A stretch of 64,000 bases of DNA from Betaproteobacteria bacterium (GTDB taxonomy: Bacteria; Pseudomonadota; Gammaproteobacteria; Burkholderiales; Burkholderiaceae_C), in NCBI GenBank assembly GCA_947453725.1, contig CANGHH010000006.1, positions 186,001 to 250,000 of the forward strand, written 5' to 3'. A model generated the notes under the pieces. That model saw only the letters and a program-made list of their open reading frames with translations, did not search any database and was not told where the DNA came from. Below, one piece after another: positions 17,272 to 27,496 of the stretch. Both the position numbers and the translations under genes were made by a program. How positions within the stretch are numbered: the first letter of the stretch is position 1; every line of letters begins with the position of its first letter.

Positions 17272-19909
17272 ATGCAATACATCCGGTTCGGACTGCCAAT
17301 CGACGGCGGTGCTGGGGCGAGTTTCGGCTCCGAAGTCGGCCACGCGACGCTGGGCCCGATGGGGCTGTTGAACGTTCTCGAGAACCACCTCGGGCTGATG
17401 CGCGTACCGGTGCCGCGGTCCGAACGCGTGGTGCAGATGCGGCAGTGCCTGCGGGCTGCGATGACGACGCACCGGTTCTATTCACGCAGCTTCGAGGCGG
17501 ACGAACTCGGCACCGCGGCCACGCTGCTCGAATGGCTGGCGCGACCTGTGGTTCGAGCACGGCTGGAGCGGCCGGTTTCAGGTAGGTATCGCCGGACGAA
17601 TGACCGACATGGATGCGGTGGAGGCGCTGGCATCGCGAGAGGTCGCTCCGGGGCCTGGGCAGAGGCTAGCCGACGTGGCAGGCGCGCTGCGAATTCGCCG
17701 TCCGCAGATCGGGGGGATCGAACTCCTCGGCCCCCTCTCGGACTTCGCTCTCGTATGGCGCCGGGTTCTCGGGCAACTTCCGATTCAGGATTCCATTGCC
17801 GCCCAGCCGGCTGGGCGACCGGGGACGATGCTGCGTGATCTGCAGGATGCAGTGCGCGGTGCCCGCGGTGGCGAGCGTTCCCCCAAGGCGCCCTGGCGCG
17901 ACGACGCGACGGTGCGCGTCGTTCGAGGCGAGACGGCGCTTGCGGCCGCGCAGTGGCTGGCGGCGCAGACGCGTCCGCAGACGTGGTCCCATGTCGTCGT
18001 CGCCACGACCGGAGGCTCGCTGCTCGATGCGGCACTGGCCGCGGCCGGTCGCCCGCGTCTTGGCCTGGGAGGCGCGAGTGCGCTGCGCCCCGCACTGCAG
18101 TTGCTGCCGCTGGCGATGCAATTGCTGTGGGCGCCGCTGGACTTCCGCGCCCTGCTGCAGTTCCTGACGCACCCGCTGCACCCGATCCACCCGATGGCCC
18201 GGCGGCGAATTGCCGAGCGGTTGGCGGATGCACCCGGCATCGGTGGCAAGGGTTGGCAGGAGCTCTTGGACCAGATCGTCGCCGATCTCGGCGACGACGG
18301 TGCGCGAGTGATGGCCGACGTGGCGTTCTGGATTGACCACCCGCGCTTCGTCTCGGCGGAGAAGGCACCGTTGTCCGTTGTGCTGGAACGTGCCGAACGG
18401 CTCGCCGACTTCTTCCGCAACCGACTCCAGGACAACGACGAAGCGCGCCGTGCGGCGTGGCAGTCGGGACACACCCAGACCACCGCGCTGACCCAAGCCC
18501 TGCAGACCTTGATGGCGCAGGGTGAAACCCGCATTGGCGCCGAGATGCTCGACACGCTGGTGGCTCAGGCCAGCGGGCGCGGCAGCGGCAATCCGCTGTT
18601 GGACGCCCAAGCCTGGGCGCTGCCGAGCGTCGCCGATCCCGCCGCGGTACTGGAGGCGTTCGACGAGGTGTCGTGGTGGCAGATGGCGGCAGTGACCGTA
18701 CCCGCGCCTTACGTCTGGTCTGCGCAGGAGATCGAGTCGCTGCGCCGGGCTGGCGCGGAGTTGCCAGACCCGGCAGAGCGGCTGCAGCGCCAGTCGCGTG
18801 GCGCGCTGCGGCCACTGCTGCTTGCGCGCGAACGCCTCACGCTCGTTCTGCCTCCGCCGGGACAGGAGGTGCACCCGGTCTGGTCGTTGATCGAAGGAGT
18901 GGTCGACGAGATCCCGGTCTCGCCGATCGAGGCTGTGCTGGGTGCTGGGTCGGCGCCCGGCATCACCACCTTGAACCACGCGTCGCTGCCCGCTCTGCGT
19001 CGATGGTGGCAATTGCCAGCGGGCACGGTGGTTCCGTGGCCGGCCAGGCTGTCCTACAGCAGCCTTCAACCCCTGCTGTTCAACCCCTACCAATGGCTGC
19101 TGCGCTACGGCGCACGGTTGCAGCCGTCGGCGCTGCTGGACATGCCGGGCGAGTTCCGCCTGCTGGGGCAACTGGCGCATCGCGCCGTCGAGCGCCTGTA
19201 CCGACAAGAGGGCAGTCTGGGCTGGACCACCGAGCAGGTCGCGCGCTGGTTCGACGAGCAGCTCGAGGCCATCGTCGACGAAGAGGGCGCCGTGCTGCGC
19301 ATGCCGGGCAGGCGCTCCGAGCTGGAGAGTTTTCGGCAGCGGTTCCGGCCTTCGCTGCTGAGGCTGCACGCCCAACTGCAGGGTGCCACGGTCACGAGGA
19401 TCACGCCCGAGAAAGACCTCGAGGCGGAAACCTCGCTTGGCCTGCTGTTCGGCAGCGCCGACTTGATGCTCTCGTTTGCCGGGCACCGGGACGCGGTGAT
19501 CGACATGAAGTGGGCCGGCACACGCAAGTACCGCAAAGTCCTGGAGCAGGGGTCTCACCTGCAACTCGCGGTCTACGCCCATCTGCAGCAAAAGGCGTCA
19601 GGGCAATGGCCCGCCGTGGGCTACTACATCCTGCGTGAGGGCGATCTGCTGACGCCGGCCGAGGGGCTGTTTCCGCAGGCTCGGGTGGTAGCCCAGGAGG
19701 AGGGTGCCACTACCGCGCTGTGGGAGAAGGCCAAGGCTACCCACCGCTGGCGCCGCGGGCAGATCGACAAGGGCCTGGTCGAAGTGGCGGCGGCCGGAAC
19801 GGAGCCGACTGACGAATCGGCGCCTCCGGCCGACGCGATGGTCATCGAGGCGCTCGACGATCGCTACAACCCCTACGTCCGCCTGGCGGGCTGGGGGGCA
19901 GGGCAATGA
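17272..19909 (+). pseudogene. AddB-like PD-(D/E)xK nuclease, frameshifted
   Basis: Two consecutive reading frames together make one AddB/RecB-type protein. The 5' frame starts MQYIRFGLPIDGG at 17272 and runs to 'TAATLLEW'; the 3' frame continues 'WRDLWFEHGWSGRFQ'. Between them TGGC is duplicated (17533-17540); removing one copy restores 'LLEWRDLW', the normal family reading. The 3' part has 'LSYSSLQPLLFNPYQWLLRY' and a complete C-terminal nuclease: 'LFGSADLML', 'AVIDMKW', 'HLQLAVYAHL' (D, D-x-K, QLxxY). Without the shift the protein would be about 877 residues. Its stop overlaps the helicase start by 4 bp (ATGA). The 3' part alone (from ATG 17600, 769 aa) could still be translated. The duplication may be a mutation, a phase-variation event or a sequencing error. 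Confidence 0.75.
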
Positions 19910-22900
19910 GCGGCGGTATCCGTTTCATCAGCGCTGGAGCCGGCAGCGGCAAGACATACCGGCTGACCCAGTTGCTCTTCGAGGAACTCCAGGCGGGTCG
20001 CGTTCGACCCGCAGGCGTGCTGGCGACCACCTTCACCAACCGCGCCGCGACGGAACTGCGTGAGCGCGTCCGCAGCTTCCTGGTCGAGCAAGGCGACTAC
20101 GACGGCGCGGTGGCGATCGGTGCCGCGCGCATCGGCACCGTCAACGGCGTGTGCGGCGGCCTGCTGCAGCGCTTTGCCTTCGAGGCCGGGCTGCCGACCG
20201 AGCAACGCGTGCTCGACGAAGCGCGGGCGAGTCAGTTGCTGCGCGAGACCATCGACACGGTCATCGCAGGTCACTCGCTCATGGAACTGCTGCAGGTGGC
20301 GCGCCGGCTGTCGCTGGACTCTGCCCCGCAGGATCCGCTGCCGCCGTGGCAGAAGGCCCTCGGCAAGTTGGTCGACCAGGCCCGTGCGAACGCGATCGAT
20401 GCCGATGCCCTGCGCGGTGCGGGTGGCCTGAACGCGGTGAACCTGCTGGCACACTTTCCGGCACCCGTGGCGGGCGATCTGGATGCCCGTCTGCGGCAAG
20501 CCATCGCAGCAGCGCTGCCGGAGGTCAGGACGGCGCTCGAGCAAACACGACAGAAGAACGTTGGCGAGTACCTCGAACAGCTTCATGCCGCCGAGCGTTC
20601 GCTGCAGGATGGAACACTCACCTGGGCGCTGTGGAACAAGCTCACCGCCGCGGCACCAGCGAAGCTGCGGACCGTGGCTGAACCGATCATCGAAGCCGCG
20701 GGGCTCTACACGGCGCACCCCCGGCTCCGCGATGACCTGACCCGCTACCTCGAGCTCTTGTACGCGCTCGCGGCGGACTCCTTAGACGCCTATGCCACCG
20801 CCAAGAGGCAGATCGGCGCACTGGACTTCACCGACCAGGAGCGCCTGCTGCTCGACGTGCTGGACGACCCCTTCGTCGCGAGCACTCTCGGCGACGAGCT
20901 AGACCTGCTGATGGTCGACGAGTTTCAGGACACGAGCCCGATCCAGCTCGCGCTGTTCCTCAAGCTGGCCCAGTACGCACGGCAGGTCGTCTGGGTCGGG
21001 GACATCAAGCAGGCGATTTATGGCTTCCGCGGCAGCGACACGGCGCTGATGCGGTCTGTGATCGAGGCGTTGCCCAAGCTGGGCGGCACAAAGGAGGTGC
21101 TCGAGTACTCCTGGCGCTCACGTCCTGCGCTGGTCCAGTTTGTGAACCACATCTTCGCCACCCGGTTTGAGGGAATTCCGCCGAGCGAGGTGGAGCTGTC
21201 GCCGAAGCGTCCGGAGATCGACAACGCCGTCGCCGTCGCGGACTGGTTGCTGGACGGTAGCAACGCCGAGAAGCGAAATGCGGCCCTGGCGGCGGGCATC
21301 TGCAAGTTGCTCGCATCGGACACTCAAGTGGTGGATACGCAAACCGGGCAGCTGCGCAAGGTGCGCGCCGCCGACATTGCCGTTCTCGCTCGGGCCAACG
21401 ACACCGTGACAGCCATCGCGGCAGCTCTGCAGGATGCCGGAATCGCCAGCGCGACACAGCAGCCCGGCTTGCTGGCCCGACCCGAGGCGGTGCTCGCGCT
21501 CGCGTGCATTCGACGCCTGAACGACGACAACGACACCCTGGCCACAGCCGAAATCGTGTCGCTTGCCGACTGTGCTGAGCCTGAAAGCTGGCTGGCGGAC
21601 CGGCTGGCGTGGCTGGCATCGGGCGAGCCACCGAAGGGGTGGAAGGAACGAGCGCTCGACGGCCAGAAGCCACACGTCATTCTCGAGACGCTGAAGGGCC
21701 TGCGCGACCAGGCTGCGGTGCTGACACCGAGGGAGGCGGTGGAACTCGTCATCGCCCGCTGCGGGCTCGCACGTCGCGTCCTGCAGTGGCAGCAAGATGT
21801 CGATCGCTCGCGCGTCCGCCTGTCCAACCTGGACCGGCTCATCACGCTGGCGCAGCAGTACGAGGACGAGTGCCTCGCCGCCGGGGATGCGGCGTCCCTG
21901 TCGGGCCTGCTGCTCTGGCTGCAGGACCTTGCGGGCAACAAGCTTGACACCATGGCCGCTCCTGCCGTGGACGCTGTCCAGGTGCTGACCCACCATGCCG
22001 CCAAGGGGCTGGAGTGGCCCGTCGTCGTGCTCTGTGATCTGGCCAACGACGTGCGGGACAGGCTATGGGACATCCAGGCCGAGTCGCTCGACGCGTTCGA
22101 CGTTGATCGACCACTGCACCGTCGTTTCATCCGATATTGGCCCTGGGCCTTCGGGCAGCAAAAGAAGGTGCCGATCGCCGACGAGATCGCGGCTCTTCCT
22201 GTCGGGCTGGCCGCCCATGGCGACGCGATCGAGGAGAACAAGCGCCTGCTGTACGTCAGCATGACACGCGCCCGTGACTTGCTGGTTCTGGCGCGGCAGC
22301 AGAAGAACCCGACCGGCGAGTGGATGGATACGGTGGAGTTGGGCGAAATCCTGCCCGAGGGGGATACCGCGGCGATCGAGCTGTCGCCGAGCAACACGGT
22401 GCCGTTTGCCCGCTGGCAACTTGTCGGTGAAGCCGGTCAGAGCGAGGAGACCGCCTCCGGGGCTGATCTCGCGTGGTTCGAGCACATCGACAAGCCGCAG
22501 GTGCGAGCGCCGCTCAGAGTGAGCCCGTCCTCGGTGCAGGGTGCCACCGCCCGAATACTGGAGACCGTGCCGGTCGGCTCGCGCATCGACACCGCGTCCA
22601 CCGAAGATCGGTCTCGGCTCGGCGACGCGATCCACGCGTGCATCGCGGCCGACCTCGCGACGAAGGAGAAACCACTGAACTTGCCGGAGGTCGAAGCCAT
22701 CCTCGACCGGATGCAGTCGGCGAGGGACGTCGAAGCCTCGGCGCTTCATCGTCAGCTGGGTGCGATTCGTTCCTGGTTGACCAGCCGCTGGCCGGAGGCT
22801 GTGCCGGTGATCGAGTTCCCGATGACGCGCGCCACGGCCGAAGGCCAGCAGGTGCGGGGCCGTGCCGATCTCGTGCTGCGCACTGCGACCGGGTGGATCC

Positions 22901-23079
22901 TGTTCGATCACAAGTCCACGCCTCAGGGCGCCCAGCAGTGGGGCGATCTTGCTGCGACGCATGCCGGCCAACTCGCCGCCTACCGCGACGTGTTGGAAGC
23001 CGCTAGCGGCCTGCCAGTGGAGCAGGTCTGGCTGGTGTTGCCGGTGGCAGGCGCTGCTTTGCGTGTCGCGCTGAGCTGA
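19906..23079 (+). CDS. UvrD-family helicase with C-terminal RecB nuclease domain, AddA-like (1057 aa)
   Basis: SF1 helicase motifs are complete: motif I 'GAGSGKTYRLTQ' at about 8-19, motif Ia 'ATTFTNRAATELRERV', motif II 'LMVDEFQDTSPIQL' near 334, motif III 'VWVGDIKQAIYGFRGSD', motif V 'LTHHAAKGLEWPVVV', and motif VI 'LLYVSMTRARDLL'. The C-terminus has a nuclease core, 'VRGRADLVL' and 'WILFDHKST' near 985-1003 (D, D-x-K), then 'HAGQLAAYRDVL'. Together with the preceding AddB-like gene it forms an AddAB-type helicase-nuclease. Here it sits downstream of a defence-like ATPase set instead of in a repair locus. It is coupled to the preceding gene by an ATGA overlap. Confidence 0.88.
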   Translation: MSGGIRFISAGAGSGKTYRLTQLLFEELQAGRVRPAGVLATTFTNRAATELRERVRSFLVEQGDYDGAVAIGAARIGTVNGVCGGLLQRFAFEAGLPTEQRVLDEARASQLLRETIDTVIAGHSLMELLQVARRLSLDSAPQDPLPPWQKALGKLVDQARANAIDADALRGAGGLNAVNLLAHFPAPVAGDLDARLRQAIAAALPEVRTALEQTRQKNVGEYLEQLHAAERSLQDGTLTWALWNKLTAAAPAKLRTVAEPIIEAAGLYTAHPRLRDDLTRYLELLYALAADSLDAYATAKRQIGALDFTDQERLLLDVLDDPFVASTLGDELDLLMVDEFQDTSPIQLALFLKLAQYARQVVWVGDIKQAIYGFRGSDTALMRSVIEALPKLGGTKEVLEYSWRSRPALVQFVNHIFATRFEGIPPSEVELSPKRPEIDNAVAVADWLLDGSNAEKRNAALAAGICKLLASDTQVVDTQTGQLRKVRAADIAVLARANDTVTAIAAALQDAGIASATQQPGLLARPEAVLALACIRRLNDDNDTLATAEIVSLADCAEPESWLADRLAWLASGEPPKGWKERALDGQKPHVILETLKGLRDQAAVLTPREAVELVIARCGLARRVLQWQQDVDRSRVRLSNLDRLITLAQQYEDECLAAGDAASLSGLLLWLQDLAGNKLDTMAAPAVDAVQVLTHHAAKGLEWPVVVLCDLANDVRDRLWDIQAESLDAFDVDRPLHRRFIRYWPWAFGQQKKVPIADEIAALPVGLAAHGDAIEENKRLLYVSMTRARDLLVLARQQKNPTGEWMDTVELGEILPEGDTAAIELSPSNTVPFARWQLVGEAGQSEETASGADLAWFEHIDKPQVRAPLRVSPSSVQGATARILETVPVGSRIDTASTEDRSRLGDAIHACIAADLATKEKPLNLPEVEAILDRMQSARDVEASALHRQLGAIRSWLTSRWPEAVPVIEFPMTRATAEGQQVRGRADLVLRTATGWILFDHKSTPQGAQQWGDLAATHAGQLAAYRDVLEAASGLPVEQVWLVLPVAGAALRVALS

Positions 23080-23248
23080 GACAACGTCGTGTGCAGTCCC
23101 GATCGGCTGCCATCTGTACGCCTGGATCACCGGCCATACATCAACTACCACCGCCTGGTTCTTGGGCCGGCCGATGTCGACATCGGATTTGCGAGGTGCG
23201 ATGGTCCAGGGGATCCGGTTAATCAGCAGATCGCAGGAATCGTCGCGT
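23080..23248. other. junction between the AddA-like gene and the transfer genes
   Basis: A short stretch between two convergent genes, with no gene or clear terminator hairpin seen. It marks the join between the defence-like block and the conjugative block. Confidence 0.4.
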
Positions 23249-23872
23249 CTACCCCCGTCGGTGAAAACTTCCCACCGCCCGGCTGAGCAGCAGGCTGACC
23301 ACCAGCGGCACGCAGGGCATCGCCAGCGGGTGCAGGGTGAACGGCACGACGAAGCCGACCACCGTCGCGCAGGCCATGACGATCGCGCCACAGGTGTAGA
23401 GCGCGAACAGCTCGGGGTCGTGCCGCCGGAACTCCTTGGACTTGATCTGCCGCACGATGTAGCCGTCCAACAGCACGGCAACCATGAACGCCAGCAGCCA
23501 CGGCAGCCACTCGATCAGTGTGGCGAAGCGGAAGCTGGCCAGCAGCAGCAGGGCGTCGATCGACCTGAAGTAGGCGTTGTTGAACAAGCGCTGGTTGACC
23601 GTGGCCATCTCGCGCGCGACGGCGCCGTCAACCGCGTTGGCCGGTGGGGCGTCGGCCGATGACGGAATGGGTGCGGCCTGTCGTGCCGAGTCCTGCACGC
23701 TCAGCGCCCGCGACAGGATGCGCAGCGCCGGGGCGTCGCCCCAGTACGCGGCGGTCGCCTCGTGCTCTGTACGCAGCTGCGCCAGGAAGCGCTCGGGCGG
23801 ATGCGCCGATGGCAGATACAGAACCATCACCAGCAGGCAGACCAACGAGATCACCGCGACGACGCGGATCAT
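23249..23872 (-). CDS. DUF4400-family ICE membrane protein (207 aa)
   Basis: Four hydrophobic stretches are visible: N-terminal 'VVAVISLVCLLVMVLYL', then 'LIEWLPWLLAFMVAVLLDGYI', 'CGAIVMACATVVGFVVPF' and 'MPCVPLVVSLLLSRAV'. A periplasmic region lies between the first two. It matches the DUF4400/PFL_4697 inner-membrane proteins that follow traD in ICEs. Its start overlaps the traD stop by 4 bp, so it belongs to the traI-traD transcript. It probably sits with the coupling protein in the inner membrane during transfer. It ends SFHRRG, a normal family terminus, so it is not truncated. Confidence 0.82.
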   Translation of the reverse strand: MIRVVAVISLVCLLVMVLYLPSAHPPERFLAQLRTEHEATAAYWGDAPALRILSRALSVQDSARQAAPIPSSADAPPANAVDGAVAREMATVNQRLFNNAYFRSIDALLLLASFRFATLIEWLPWLLAFMVAVLLDGYIVRQIKSKEFRRHDPELFALYTCGAIVMACATVVGFVVPFTLHPLAMPCVPLVVSLLLSRAVGSFHRRG

Positions 23873-25788
23873 CGGGTTGCCTCTGCGGTTGCGGCTGGAG
23901 CGCCCGACGAACTCGGCGGATCCGGATCGAGGATCGGGAATCGCCCCTTGATGATGCGGCCGCCCGAGACCGAGGCGAAGTACTGCAGGTTCGGCAGCTT
24001 GCCTAGCACGTCGGCCGGCACCATCTCCTCGAAGCTTTCGCTCAACTGGGTGGAGTAGCTCGACGAGAAGTCGCCCAGGTGCGCGTCGGCGCCGCTGCTC
24101 AGGCCCACGCGCATGGTGTGGATCGCCGTCTTGCCGAAGGTCTCGACCACGAAGTCCTGGGTCGGCCGGTCCTTCGAGCGCAAGGCGATCAGGTTGTTGA
24201 GGTTGCCCAGCGCCATGCGCGCCGCGTCTTCGCTGCCCAGGCGCTTGGCCAGGTCGGCCAGGGTCTGCATGGCGCAGGTGGTGAAGATGCCGCCCTCGGC
24301 GCCCTTGTTCAGGATCTCGATCAACGGCTGGTTAATGACGTTCGAGACCTCGTCGACGAACAGCGAGATGCGCCGGTAGCCGCCTAGGTTGTAGCGCATG
24401 CCCGCACGCGCGGCCAGGTCGGCCAGCGCCAGCGCGCCGATGGCGGTGGCCACGGACGGGTCGGGCAGCGAATCCAGGCACATGTAGAGCACATGGCCGG
24501 CACGCTCGATCTTCTCGAAGTTCATGATGGGCCGGCGGTCGTCGGCATCGAAGGGCTCGGGCGACAGGCTGCGGCCCAGGTCGCCCGAGGTCAGCATCGA
24601 CAACACCGGCAGCAGGTTGGCGGTGATCTTCTGGTAGTGCTCCCGGTTGTGGCGGAAGGTGCGCACCTGGGCGTCGAGCACCTTGTTGCGCTGTGACTGG
24701 GCCACAAAGTGTTCGTAGTACGCCACGAAAGCCAGCAGGTCGGCGCTGGCGGCCTCGGACGGCCGTCTGATGTTGCCGCGGTGCGCATCGTTCAGCAGCT
24801 TCTTCATCTCCGGCAGTTCGCGCCAGCCGGCACCGAGTGCGCGCTCGTAGTAGCGGCGCAGGGTGCCTTCGAGAACGGGCTCGATGCCGCCTTCGATGTA
24901 CTTGGTGAGCTTGACCAGGTTGGGCCGTTCCTCCAGCTCGACCAGTCCCTGAACTACCACGTTCACCGCGTCCCAGCCGAACGCCGAGAAGGCGCCCGCC
25001 GTGTCGGGCGGCATGATGGACTGGATGCGCGAGGCGATCTCGGTCGGCTTCTGCCAGTTGAAGGTGAAGTCCAGCCGCACGCCCGCTTCGGGGAATGCGG
25101 GGTGGAACTCGAGGAACGTGTCGGTCTCGCGCCAGTCTTCGCATGCCCGCTGCGTCACGCGCTTCAGGCGACGGCTGTTCTTGGGGTCGATCACGATGAC
25201 CACGTCGCCGCGCCGCACCGCCTGGGTGATCAGGCTGGCCAGCGCCACGCCCTTGCCGGACTGGGTCGTGCCCACCAGCAGCGTTCCGCCTTCGAAGTTC
25301 TGCAGTGGCCGGTGCAGCGCCACCTCCTTCGGCTCGACGCCATGGATGTACGGCAGACCGATTTCGGCGTCGGGCTGGGGTTTGGAGGGGTAGCCGAGCA
25401 GCGTCAACAGGCGAGGGGAGACCGTGAACTCGCGGTAGTCGATCTTGGCCAGTTCGTACAGGCGCTGTGAGTGCACCGGCCGCCACTCGAACCCGAAGCC
25501 CAGGAACACCTCTTCGGGTTTGCGGCACCAGCGGGCCAGCTCGCCGGTGGTGATGACCTGGATGCCGCGGCCCGAGAGCGATGCACGCAACACCAGCGTG
25601 TGCACCGCCTGCACCAGTCGCAGCACACCCATGCAGAAGCACAGAACGGCCAGTGGCAGTGCCAGCGATCGTGGCAGTCGCAGCGTGGCGCCGGCGACCA
25701 CGAAGAACGCCATGGCCGCCAGCCAGCCCATGCCGGCGTAGCTTTCGTAGGCGCGGCGCCAGGGCATCTCGTAGCGGCGCGCCAGCAT
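23869..25788 (-). CDS. traD: TraD-type conjugative coupling protein (639 aa)
   Basis: Two N-terminal membrane helices (residues about 20-37 and 44-68) precede a VirD4/TraD ATPase domain: Walker A 'LLVGTTQSGKGVAL' near 170-183, Walker B 'DVVIVIDPKN', and a later 'RRISLFVDEVSNVI' with 'TCAMQTLADLAKRLG'. It belongs to the SXT/PFL_4711-like TraD group, which lacks the F-plasmid C-terminal tail. It delivers the relaxase-DNA complex to the secretion channel. The start is the ATG at 25788, two bases after the traI stop (TGACATG); an upstream in-frame codon would run into traI. Confidence 0.9.
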   Translation of the reverse strand: MLARRYEMPWRRAYESYAGMGWLAAMAFFVVAGATLRLPRSLALPLAVLCFCMGVLRLVQAVHTLVLRASLSGRGIQVITTGELARWCRKPEEVFLGFGFEWRPVHSQRLYELAKIDYREFTVSPRLLTLLGYPSKPQPDAEIGLPYIHGVEPKEVALHRPLQNFEGGTLLVGTTQSGKGVALASLITQAVRRGDVVIVIDPKNSRRLKRVTQRACEDWRETDTFLEFHPAFPEAGVRLDFTFNWQKPTEIASRIQSIMPPDTAGAFSAFGWDAVNVVVQGLVELEERPNLVKLTKYIEGGIEPVLEGTLRRYYERALGAGWRELPEMKKLLNDAHRGNIRRPSEAASADLLAFVAYYEHFVAQSQRNKVLDAQVRTFRHNREHYQKITANLLPVLSMLTSGDLGRSLSPEPFDADDRRPIMNFEKIERAGHVLYMCLDSLPDPSVATAIGALALADLAARAGMRYNLGGYRRISLFVDEVSNVINQPLIEILNKGAEGGIFTTCAMQTLADLAKRLGSEDAARMALGNLNNLIALRSKDRPTQDFVVETFGKTAIHTMRVGLSSGADAHLGDFSSSYSTQLSESFEEMVPADVLGKLPNLQYFASVSGGRIIKGRFPILDPDPPSSSGAPAATAEATR

Positions 25789-25789
25789 G

Positions 25790-27496
25790 TCAGTGGCCCA
25801 GCTGTTCGGGCACGGCAAAGGCCGCCAGGTCGAACCCATCGACGCAGCGGGGATCGATGACCAGTCCGACGGTCATGTCGCCACCGAAATCGCGCGACAC
25901 GGTGGGTGGGCGGCTGCGATCCTGGTACACCAGCATGCGCACGTCGGATAGGGCCCGCATCGCGACGGCGGGCTGAATCCCGCGCCGCTCCAGTTGACGC
26001 AGCGGGATGAAGAGACCGTCCGACACGGCGCAGGCCGCTGCCGAGGCGCCGGGGCCGTTGAGCGTTTGCACCACTGCGGCGAGCGCGTTACGCACGGCGG
26101 GATTCAGTCGCAACGGCGCGTTGAGCTTGAAATCGGGTGGCGGTGGGACCGGTGCAGGGGCGGGCGGCGGCTCAGGGCCTGGCTGGGCGGACGCAGGCGA
26201 TTGGGGCGTCGGCGCAATGCGCTCGTGTCGCGGTGCCTCGGCGGCCGACCCTTTCGGCGCGTCGGAAGGGGCTTCCGGGGCGATCAGCGACAGGTGCGTG
26301 CCCGGCGGCGCGGCGGGGGTGGTAGGCGGCCTGGGCCGCGCCGGCAACGGCTCACCCGGCCTGCACACCAAGCGCGCTTCGAGCGTCGGTGGCGGCGCAT
26401 CGACTCCGGCGAACAGGATCGCCGCCGACGCGAGCTTGACGGCCTCCAGCGGCGTCTTGGCCTCGGGCGGCAGGATCGTCCACGTCGCGTGCTCGCTGTC
26501 CTGGCGTTCAAAGACACCCGCGGCCAGCAGTAGCTCGAGCACGGTCTCGGGGGCTTTCGGGATGCCGGGCAACTGGTCGGCTTCCAGCAGGGCCTGCATG
26601 TCGCCGGCGGACTGGGGCCACAGCAGGAACAGTCCTTCGCGGCCGAACCAGACACGCGATTTCTCGCGGTTGGGCACCCAGCCCGAGTGGCTGATGGCCA
26701 GCCGCCGCAATGCGTCGACCAGGTATCGTTCCAGGTGCGATCCGAACTGCGGCGCGCCGTAGCGGTCGGCGTTCGCCTGCAGGTTGCGGTCGATGACCAG
26801 CGCCAGCGAGCGCCGCACCAGGCTGTCAAGCACGTTGTGATCCCGGTACACCGGCGTGCCGCCGATGCTGGCCAGCAGGTGGGGCACGATGACCGCGTTG
26901 TCGTCGTTTAGGAACTGCAGGGTGGCCGTCGGCACCACATGCGGCAGGGCAATGACGCCCAGACCGCGGGACTCGATGGCGTTCGGACGCCACCGTACGA
27001 AGTAGCGATCCGCGCCGCGCCTCGCAAGCCAATCGGCCAGTGGCTCGAGGTACGCCGGCCACTCGTCACCCCCGGCGTCGGTGACGATGACGTGGCTGAG
27101 CACCCGGTGCAGCTCGCAGCACAGGCCGCCGATGAAGGTGGCCTGGCGCCAGCGCGGCTCAAGCTGCCGGCGCACCGAGATCGTCGAACGGCCGGAAAAG
27201 ATGTGGGCGTCTGTGCCCTGCAGGCTGAAGAAGGCGACCTCGAGACCCAACCTCAGCAGCCCGCCGGGTGCGCTGAAGTAGTTGTCGGCGGTGGCGGGCA
27301 GCAGGTGCACGTAGGCGGCGTATCGGTGCAGCAAGGGCTGAACGTCGCAGTCGAAGGTGCCGCGGTCGATGCCGAAGCACAGGCGGATTCGCGCGATGAG
27401 GTCGTCAGCCGAGGCGAGCAGTTCGGCGACCGGCAAGGCGGCGAAACCGGGGTCGGCGGCAGGGTACGAAGTGCCAGCCTGAACTTGGGGGGACAT
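25790..27496 (-). CDS. traI: TraI_2-type (MOBH-related) ICE relaxase (568 aa)
   Basis: The N-terminal TraI_2 domain has 'VHLLPATADNYFSAPGGL', 'ISVRRQLEPRWRQATFIGGL' and 'SHVIVTDAGGDEWPAYLEPL'. The middle is 'LGSHLERYLVDALRRL'-like. After a proline-rich linker (residues about 390-455) comes a C-terminal DUF1528-type domain ('GLFIPLRQLERRGIQPAVAM'). This is the layout of ICE relaxases of the PFL_4751 type, which nick oriT and pilot the strand. The HD pair of F-type MOBH enzymes is not in the expected place (CCELHR instead of HDxxK), which I think is usual in this branch. It is the first gene of the traI-traD-DUF4400 operon. Confidence 0.82.
   Translation of the reverse strand: MSPQVQAGTSYPAADPGFAALPVAELLASADDLIARIRLCFGIDRGTFDCDVQPLLHRYAAYVHLLPATADNYFSAPGGLLRLGLEVAFFSLQGTDAHIFSGRSTISVRRQLEPRWRQATFIGGLCCELHRVLSHVIVTDAGGDEWPAYLEPLADWLARRGADRYFVRWRPNAIESRGLGVIALPHVVPTATLQFLNDDNAVIVPHLLASIGGTPVYRDHNVLDSLVRRSLALVIDRNLQANADRYGAPQFGSHLERYLVDALRRLAISHSGWVPNREKSRVWFGREGLFLLWPQSAGDMQALLEADQLPGIPKAPETVLELLLAAGVFERQDSEHATWTILPPEAKTPLEAVKLASAAILFAGVDAPPPTLEARLVCRPGEPLPARPRPPTTPAAPPGTHLSLIAPEAPSDAPKGSAAEAPRHERIAPTPQSPASAQPGPEPPPAPAPVPPPPDFKLNAPLRLNPAVRNALAAVVQTLNGPGASAAACAVSDGLFIPLRQLERRGIQPAVAMRALSDVRMLVYQDRSRPPTVSRDFGGDMTVGLVIDPRCVDGFDLAAFAVPEQLGH

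Noticed and set aside
23080-23481. Minus-strand open frame extending left from the DUF4400 gene
   Set aside because: The frame covers the end of the AddA-like gene and the junction and shows no family resemblance. It is most likely chance.
25790-27496. Loss of the HD motif in the TraI relaxase as a sign of inactivation
   Set aside because: CCELHR in place of HDxxK, and the absent histidine in 'GGLLRLGLEV', appear from memory to be usual in the ICE branch of this family. The rest of the gene is intact, so I do not call it a pseudogene.
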